43,544 nucleotides of DNA, taken from positions 1-43,544 of the forward strand of contig JAICSO010000033.1 in NCBI GenBank assembly GCA_025936825.1. Reading direction: 5' to 3'. This stretch comes from Terriglobales bacterium (GTDB taxonomy: Bacteria; Acidobacteriota; Terriglobia; Terriglobales; Acidobacteriaceae). A program made the translations under genes and the position numbers. Positions 39,488 through 43,544 of this stretch are shown one piece after another. Under the pieces are notes generated by a model that was given only the letters and a program-made list of their open reading frames with translations, did no database searches and was not told the DNA's origin. Every line of letters starts with the position of its first letter. Positions within the stretch are counted from its first letter, which is position 1.

Positions 39488-39691
39488 GTGAAAAGCCGTG
39501 AACTCACCCCAAAGCAGGTCATGTTGGTTCCTTGTCCCACTTGTGGAGCTGCCATTCACGAACGCTGCGAACTGCACTCGGGAGCCCTCCGCAGCGGGCC
39601 GCACCGGGACCGGAAACTCTCGGCAGCTGATGCTGTGGAAAGAAAGTCCCATATTCGCGTGCGGAGTCGGACAGTTTCGCGGTATCTCTGA
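39488..39691 (+). CDS. Small zinc-ribbon-like protein
   Basis: The 67-residue product starts at GTG 39488. The centre reads VPCPTCGAAIHERCELHSGA then PHRDRKLSAADAVERKS. The Cys-x2-Cys-x8-Cys-x2-His arrangement should bind one zinc. I know it only as a common unnamed small protein in Acidobacteriota. It precedes the second receiver-zinc-ribbon gene on the same strand. Start is uncertain; ATG 39521 also lies in frame. Confidence 0.6.
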   Translation: MKSRELTPKQVMLVPCPTCGAAIHERCELHSGALRSGPHRDRKLSAADAVERKSHIRVRSRTVSRYL

Positions 39692-39727
39692 ACGTACGAA
39701 ATCATGCTGTTGACCCTTCCCTATTCG

Positions 39728-40378
39728 ATGGTGCCGAAGCACAAAAAGCGGATTCTGGTGGTCGAAGATGACGCTACTGTGCGTCTGACCATTTCAACCC
39801 TGCTTCGGGACCAGGGGTATGACGTCTCTGTAGCGATTGACGGCTTCGACGCGCTTTTGCAACTAGAGCATACAGTTCCAGACCTCATACTCTCCGACCT
39901 GAACATGCCCCAAATGTCGGGATTCGAGTTGCTGTCGGTGGTACGGCGCAGGTTCCCAGAGATTCTGGTTGTCGCTTCCAGCGGCGCTTATGTCGCCGGT
40001 GGCGTCCCGAATGGAGTCATAGCAGATGCCTTCTATGCGAAAGGCGACGAAAACGCATCTCAACTCCTGGAAATCATCGCTGGCTTGATCCGAAGAGGTC
40101 CTTCAGGGCACAAGGGAGAAAACGCGCCCGTCTGGATTCCTCGCAATGGTACCGACCACAGCGGCAAGCCCTTTGTTGTTCTCACTTGTACCCAATGCCT
40201 GAGGTCGTTTCCATTTGCGGTAAATCATGAGCCCAGCGGAGAAGTTTTAAGAACTCCGTGCATCTATTGTCCGCACGAAGTGACCTACATCATCGATTTT
40301 TCGCGCTCCGTGAACTCACCCGAGAAGCGGGCCGCGTGGAAAGCGGCGTTCCTCAAGTCGCAAAGTAAGTCGGCCTGA
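39728..40378 (+). CDS. Receiver domain with C-terminal zinc ribbon (second copy)
   Basis: The 216-residue product repeats the plan of 14958-15614: ILVVEDDATVRLTISTLL, phosphoryl Asp in DLILSDLNMPQMSG, SSGAYVAGG and FYAKGDE, then APVWIPRNGTDHSGKP, CTQCLRSFPF and CIYC, and YIIDFSRSVNSP. Both Cys pairs and the phospho-Asp are kept. The conserved PVWIPRNG lead-in and the FS-x-SV-x-SP end in both copies suggest a fixed contact surface. ATG 39728 is chosen; ATG 39704 lies in frame and neither has a strong ribosome-binding site. The NarL-type regulator downstream starts 227 bp later. Confidence 0.85.
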   Translation: MVPKHKKRILVVEDDATVRLTISTLLRDQGYDVSVAIDGFDALLQLEHTVPDLILSDLNMPQMSGFELLSVVRRRFPEILVVASSGAYVAGGVPNGVIADAFYAKGDENASQLLEIIAGLIRRGPSGHKGENAPVWIPRNGTDHSGKPFVVLTCTQCLRSFPFAVNHEPSGEVLRTPCIYCPHEVTYIIDFSRSVNSPEKRAAWKAAFLKSQSKSA

Positions 40379-40604
40379 AGCGCCCTTCCGGGTTAAGTTT
40401 CCCTCAACGTTCAACGGAACTCCTACAACAACACCTGCAGTTTCGCAATTGCGCATCCTGCGCCGGCGAGTGGTGTCCACCGGTCAGGCCGTACAGGCCA
40501 CTTGGTTCCATTGAGCAATTGTGAGCAGACGCAAGAAGGTTTTAGATGGCAGAATTCAGGAACTCGGAAGCAATTGTTCACGAATTCCTTGTGGAGGCTC
40601 GGGT

Positions 40605-41324
40605 ATGAGGACCTTTCGCATATTGCTAGCTGACGATCATCCGATATTTCGTCTTGGCCTGTGTTCTCTGCTTGGATCTCACTCCGGGTGGGAAATCTGC
40701 GGGCAGGCGGCGGATGGACGCGAAGCCGTAGAGAAGTGCAAGCAGCTGAAACCAGACCTTCTAATTTTCGACATTGGCATGCCGGAGCTCAACGGTGTGG
40801 ACGCGGCGCGGCGCATCTTGAGAGATAACCCTCGGCAAACCATCCTCGTCCTGACTGAGGTGGCTTCCGAACAAGCGATCCGGGACTGTTTGCAGGCAGG
40901 AGTTCGGGGCTGGGTTTACAAGTCCGACAACACGGTTGAACTGACAGCCGCGGTGGAGTCGCTGCAAAGACACCGGTCCACCTTCAGTTCGCGCGTCTGC
41001 GACCTCATTCTGGACGGCTACCTTCTAGGCCAACGGTTGGGTCCCGTCACGCTCATAGCACCGCGCTTGTCGTTGCGCGAGCGAGAAGTCGTGCAACTGG
41101 TGGGTGAAGGCAAAACCTCGAAGGAAATCGCGATCATCCTGGGCGTGTCCCTGAAGACGGCGGAAACCCATCGCAGCAACATCCTAATGAAGCTCAATCT
41201 GCATTCCACTGTTGAACTGGTGCTGTATGCGATTCAGAACGATATTGTCAGCGTCGCACATTTTCCAACGGTCGTTCCTTATGCGCCGCACAACGGAAAT
41301 AGCCGAGAACAAGTTGCGGTTTGA
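40605..41324 (+). CDS. NarL/LuxR-family response regulator
   Basis: The 239-residue product has a receiver (ILLADDHPIFRLGLCSLL, Asp in LLIFDIGMPELNG, Thr in ILVLTEVAS, Lys in GWVYKSDN) and a C-terminal GerE domain (LSLREREVVQLVGEGKTSKE, IAIILGVSLKTAETHRSNIL, MKLNLHSTVELVLYAI). ATG 40605 follows GGAGG with 9-nt spacing; an open frame upstream adds 28 residues of no clear value. It fits the NarX/DegS-class kinase at 19217-21811, though that gene is 19 kb away, so pairing is an inference. It is followed by three small genes on the same strand. Confidence 0.9.
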   Translation: MRTFRILLADDHPIFRLGLCSLLGSHSGWEICGQAADGREAVEKCKQLKPDLLIFDIGMPELNGVDAARRILRDNPRQTILVLTEVASEQAIRDCLQAGVRGWVYKSDNTVELTAAVESLQRHRSTFSSRVCDLILDGYLLGQRLGPVTLIAPRLSLREREVVQLVGEGKTSKEIAIILGVSLKTAETHRSNILMKLNLHSTVELVLYAIQNDIVSVAHFPTVVPYAPHNGNSREQVAV

Positions 41325-41361
41325 AGACACTCCGCGAAAATGTTCTAAAAGGAATATAGAT

Positions 41362-41619
41362 ATGTCAGGTGACCCCGAAGAGATCCTGCACCGGCGAACA
41401 GCCGACATAGTGCAGATTCCGAGTGAGACCCAACCGGCGTCGCCCGAAGATGACGCTGCCGACGCAAAGGGACTCGCCCCGGCAGGCAGCGAACTCGAGG
41501 ACAACTCTCGTATCCTGCAACTCGCCAGCATAGCTCAGTACCGCGCGAAGCGCCGGATCGCAACGGCAGAGAAAACTCGCGAGCAATTGGAACCAGCTTT
41601 CCCCGACAGAAAAAGCTAG
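41362..41619 (+). CDS. Unknown acidic protein
   Basis: The 85-residue product starts at ATG 41362 after AAAAGGAAT. The first half is acidic and Pro-rich (SGDPEEILHRRTADIVQIPS); the second half is helical and basic (RILQLASIAQYRAKRRIATA, then EKTREQLEPAF). It overlaps nothing and follows the response regulator by 37 bp, so it may share its transcript. An open frame reaches back into the regulator gene but is not a likely start. No family recognised. Confidence 0.55.
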   Translation: MSGDPEEILHRRTADIVQIPSETQPASPEDDAADAKGLAPAGSELEDNSRILQLASIAQYRAKRRIATAEKTREQLEPAFPDRKS

Positions 41620-41658
41620 CATGGGAACGAATTGCAGAATTGTTGTGAGGAAGAGATC

Positions 41659-41943
41659 ATGAAGAGCTACTACCTGCACCTGCGGGCGTTTTCCTGTGAC
41701 CAATGTCAAGGGGCGGTTGTAACTGGATCGACAGCCGTGCGGGAAAGTGACATCCAGAGAGAAACTGAGATCACACAAGTGGGAGCTATTTGCCTGTCAT
41801 GCGGCCACCGTCAGAACGAGGCCACTGACCCTGGCAAAACGCGCGACTTTCCACCCGTCTTGTGGGATCCTCCGAAAGAGCCCCTCACGGGGCATGCGGC
41901 GAGCGCATATCTCGAGATGCTCAATCGTGAGAACCGACACTGA
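41659..41943 (+). CDS. Unknown protein with two Cys pairs
   Basis: The 94-residue product starts at ATG 41659 after GAGGAAGAGATC. It begins KSYYLHLRAFSCDQCQGAVV and continues ETEITQVGAICLSCGHRQNE, so it has a zinc-ribbon-like arrangement of CxxC twice. The C-terminal half has FPPVLWDPPKEP and a short helix (HAASAYLEMLN). It is third in a same-strand run after the regulator. Function unknown. Confidence 0.65.
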   Translation: MKSYYLHLRAFSCDQCQGAVVTGSTAVRESDIQRETEITQVGAICLSCGHRQNEATDPGKTRDFPPVLWDPPKEPLTGHAASAYLEMLNRENRH

Positions 41944-42326
41944 CGAGCGAACTAACTGATTCCGTTGCCGGCAGCCTTCACCCGTAGCGGATTCACCGCA
42001 GCGCATTTTCTGACGGCGGTTCATTTATAAGCTGCCCCCGCCAACGCATGTTTCCACCATCTCCGCTAACGTGTTTGACACACCTTTAAGTCCAGCAGCC
42101 TTTCGAACCCTATTCACCTCGGTGCCCAAATAGTGAGCCATACCGCTCAGTATTTCTCGTTGAAGTGAGCGAAGATCAAAGATGACTCAGGAGTGAGGTC
42201 TTCCGCCAAACCAGACGGAACACCAAGCTCTTGGGCCAGTGTTGCCGGAGAGTGACTCGCGAGCTCGGTGTTGGTTGTCCGAATCTTGGAGTTGAGGCGC
42301 TGGCTCCAGTGATAAGGAGGGACAAC
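41944..42326. other. Intergenic stretch of about 380 bp
   Basis: No supported gene. A 61-codon frame on the minus strand (42147-42332) lacks a ribosome-binding site and covers the strong start region of the plus-strand peptide at 42327. Nothing else clear is seen. Confidence 0.4.
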
Positions 42327-42446
42327 ATGCATCCGAATGAGTTGATGAAACCTGACTTGCTGAGTGAGATCGTGCTACTGACCTTCGGCATGATCGTACT
42401 TTCATCGGTCGCGCTGGTTGTAGTGGCTGCGATCGCGCGTTCTTGA
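42327..42446 (+). CDS. 39-residue membrane peptide
   Basis: ATG 42327 follows GGAGGGACAAC, one of the best ribosome-binding sites in the window. The sequence is MHPNELMKPDLLSEIVLLTF then GMIVLSSVALVVVAAIARS: a short polar start, one hydrophobic helix and a basic end. A single-span membrane peptide. Too short for most gene finders. A second 39-residue membrane peptide lies at 42951-43070. Confidence 0.6.
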   Translation: MHPNELMKPDLLSEIVLLTFGMIVLSSVALVVVAAIARS

Positions 42447-42474
42447 CTGGCTCCACGAGTGACTTAGTTAACCG

Positions 42475-42906
42475 ATGACACCTACCGTACAAGTCGGATC
42501 GATTCTGATTGAAGAACGCCCCCGGATCATGCAATTCCTCGGACTGAAGAGTGAGATCTACTCCGGACAATGGAGCGTCGTTCAAGGCTTCGACGGCTTC
42601 GCCCTGGATCGCAAGATCCATGCAGCCGGCTGGAGCTTCTTCTTCATGGTAGGGGAAGTAAAAGTCATGTTCCTTGGAAGGCCTGGAGCCGCCAAGATGC
42701 GGAACGCGGTCCGACGAATTCTCGCGAAGCTGAGGCCCCAGAGCTTCAACTGCCTTGAAGTAACTGGAATCGTAGAGAAGCGTTTTTGGGGAGTGCGTTA
42801 TGCGACGGTTTCCGCGCATGCCCGTCACATCCAGCGGAGTTGCTATCTCGAAACAGCTCGTGTACGGCGGGCCTCCCAGTTGGATTCCGAATTGGCAAAT
42901 GGTTGA
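42475..42906 (+). CDS. Unknown protein
   Basis: The 143-residue product starts at ATG 42475, 28 bp after the membrane peptide. It has mixed alpha/beta text: SGQWSVVQGFDGFALDRKIH, AAGWSFFFMVGEVKVMFLGR, a helix KMRNAVRRILAKL and a strand end FWGVRYATVSAHARHIQRSC. No motif is recognised. It may share a transcript with the flanking 39-residue membrane peptides. Another frame in its 3' half is a shadow. Confidence 0.65.
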   Translation: MTPTVQVGSILIEERPRIMQFLGLKSEIYSGQWSVVQGFDGFALDRKIHAAGWSFFFMVGEVKVMFLGRPGAAKMRNAVRRILAKLRPQSFNCLEVTGIVEKRFWGVRYATVSAHARHIQRSCYLETARVRRASQLDSELANG

Positions 42907-42950
42907 GCGCCGGTAATGGCCCAAGCCGGGCGGATCGACATGGAGGCGCA

Positions 42951-43070
42951 TTGACACCAGAGCAGGACCTTTATCTCGCCGTCGCCGTTACAGTGATGTT
43001 CCTGACAGGCTGTGTTATTGCGATCGTGAATCGATATCGACGGTCTTGCGAGCGCAGACGGTGGGAATAG
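42951..43070 (+). CDS. Second 39-residue membrane peptide
   Basis: TTG 42951 follows GGAGGCGCA. The sequence is TPEQDLYLAVAVTVMFLTGC then VIAIVNRYRRSCERRRWE: a polar start, one hydrophobic helix and a strongly basic end that should sit in the cytoplasm. Same length and plan as the peptide at 42327-42446, but with no clear sequence match. Short and with a rare start, so the call depends on the ribosome-binding site. Confidence 0.5.
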   Translation: MTPEQDLYLAVAVTVMFLTGCVIAIVNRYRRSCERRRWE

Positions 43071-43133
43071 CGAGGCCATTTAACGCTGCCCCCAGGGTCG
43101 GACATCAACAACTCGCGTTCCGGAGAGTAGAAA

Positions 43134-43544
43134 ATGACAAACCTATCGACTGACCATGATCATTATTTCGATCAGATCCTCGAGTCCGCCATTGTTGCGA
43201 GTTGGGCAAGCCTGATGCGCGGCACCGCGTCCATTCATATCGAATACGACGTCACACCGAGCGGTGCATTGGATTATCTGCAAATCTGGTCATGCATAAC
43301 CCGAGGCCACTGGCTTCTGGTTTGCGAGTACCAAAGAGCAACTTTGGAGTCTCACGGCAGTCTGCGCTTTCACAATGGATACCAATCCGAGGATCTAGCG
43401 CGCATTCTAAAAGCGGTGATCGAACATCCGAAGGCGTTCATTCTTCCTCAGAAGCTGGACCGAGCAAGATTAGTGCAGATCGCAACGCCAACGAAGAAGG
43501 AGAGCACTGCAGCGGCAGCTACGGTGAGCGATGTGCTTGACCGC
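43134..43544 (+). CDS. Unknown protein, 3' end cut off by window edge
   Basis: ATG 43134 follows CGGAGAGTAGAAA, and the frame is open to the last base (137 codons). Text: NLSTDHDHYFDQILESAIVA, GTASIHIEYDVTPSGALDYL, then SEDLARILKAVIEHPKAFIL. It looks like a soluble alpha/beta protein with a strand pair in the centre. No motif is recognised and the C-terminus is missing. It follows the small-protein run on the same strand. Confidence 0.65.
   Translation, partial: MTNLSTDHDHYFDQILESAIVASWASLMRGTASIHIEYDVTPSGALDYLQIWSCITRGHWLLVCEYQRATLESHGSLRFHNGYQSEDLARILKAVIEHPKAFILPQKLDRARLVQIATPTKKESTAAAATVSDVLDR

Noticed and set aside
42147-42332. 61-codon minus-strand frame
   Set aside because: No ribosome-binding site, and it covers the strong start region of the 39-residue membrane peptide on the plus strand.
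1-43544. CRISPR array, integrase, transposase or prophage genes
   Set aside because: No regularly spaced repeats, integrase or transposase motifs, or phage structural genes were seen anywhere in the window.

Overview
The window looks like a chromosomal segment of a soil-type Acidobacteriota (Terriglobia-like) bacterium. This rests on recognised family resemblances only: HAF-repeat secreted proteins, paired KaiC-like ATPases next to histidine kinases, LuxR-like mini-regulators, many small receiver proteins and a dense set of general-stress genes. No rRNA, tRNA, CRISPR array, integrase or transposase was found. Both ends cut through genes (a HAF-repeat protein at the left, an unknown protein at the right).

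Layout. 0-7.5 kb: a HAF-repeat secreted protein, a two-gene unit of a DUF2231-Rieske membrane protein and a transaldolase, a KefB-type antiporter, an Nramp-like transporter beside an opposite-strand remnant of a second Nramp gene, and a secreted SnoaL-like protein. 7.7-15.6 kb: a very large GGDEF-EAL c-di-GMP enzyme with a repeat-rich periplasmic region, a frameshifted outer-membrane beta-barrel gene, an acyl-CoA desaturase, a small Cys protein and a receiver-zinc-ribbon regulator. 15.8-23.8 kb: a signalling block with two KaiC-like double ATPases. One follows a tandem pair of unknown paralogues. The other lies in a tightly overlapping winged-helix / KaiC / PAS-GAF-PAS histidine kinase operon, and a receiver gene runs into the kinase from the opposite strand with no intervening base. 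24-34.3 kb: a stress and envelope island (SYLF-BON, BON, glycine-zipper protein, YciF-like ferritin fold, manganese catalase, GlsB-like and DUF3309-like membrane peptides, OmpA protein, zinc phospholipase C-like protein, Hsp20). 34.6-43.5 kb: an eight-repeat Cys-rich secreted protein, a LuxR-like mini-regulator, four more receiver proteins (one degenerate), a Gln-rich secreted protein, a Crp/Fnr regulator and a run of small unknown proteins.

How it fits together. The cell seems to invest in sensing and in surviving oxidative and envelope stress. The best candidates for undescribed biology are the twin KaiC modules with their unknown partners, the receiver-zinc-ribbon proteins (two full copies plus a shorter relative), a 39-nt element with a TTCAG-N5-CTGAA core in front of both hsp20 and the LuxR-like gene, a 20-nt element in front of two receiver genes, and the 8 x 32-residue Cys-repeat protein. 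Three genes carry single-base frameshifts beside short homopolymers. These could be recent pseudogenes or sequence errors, and the raw reads would decide.
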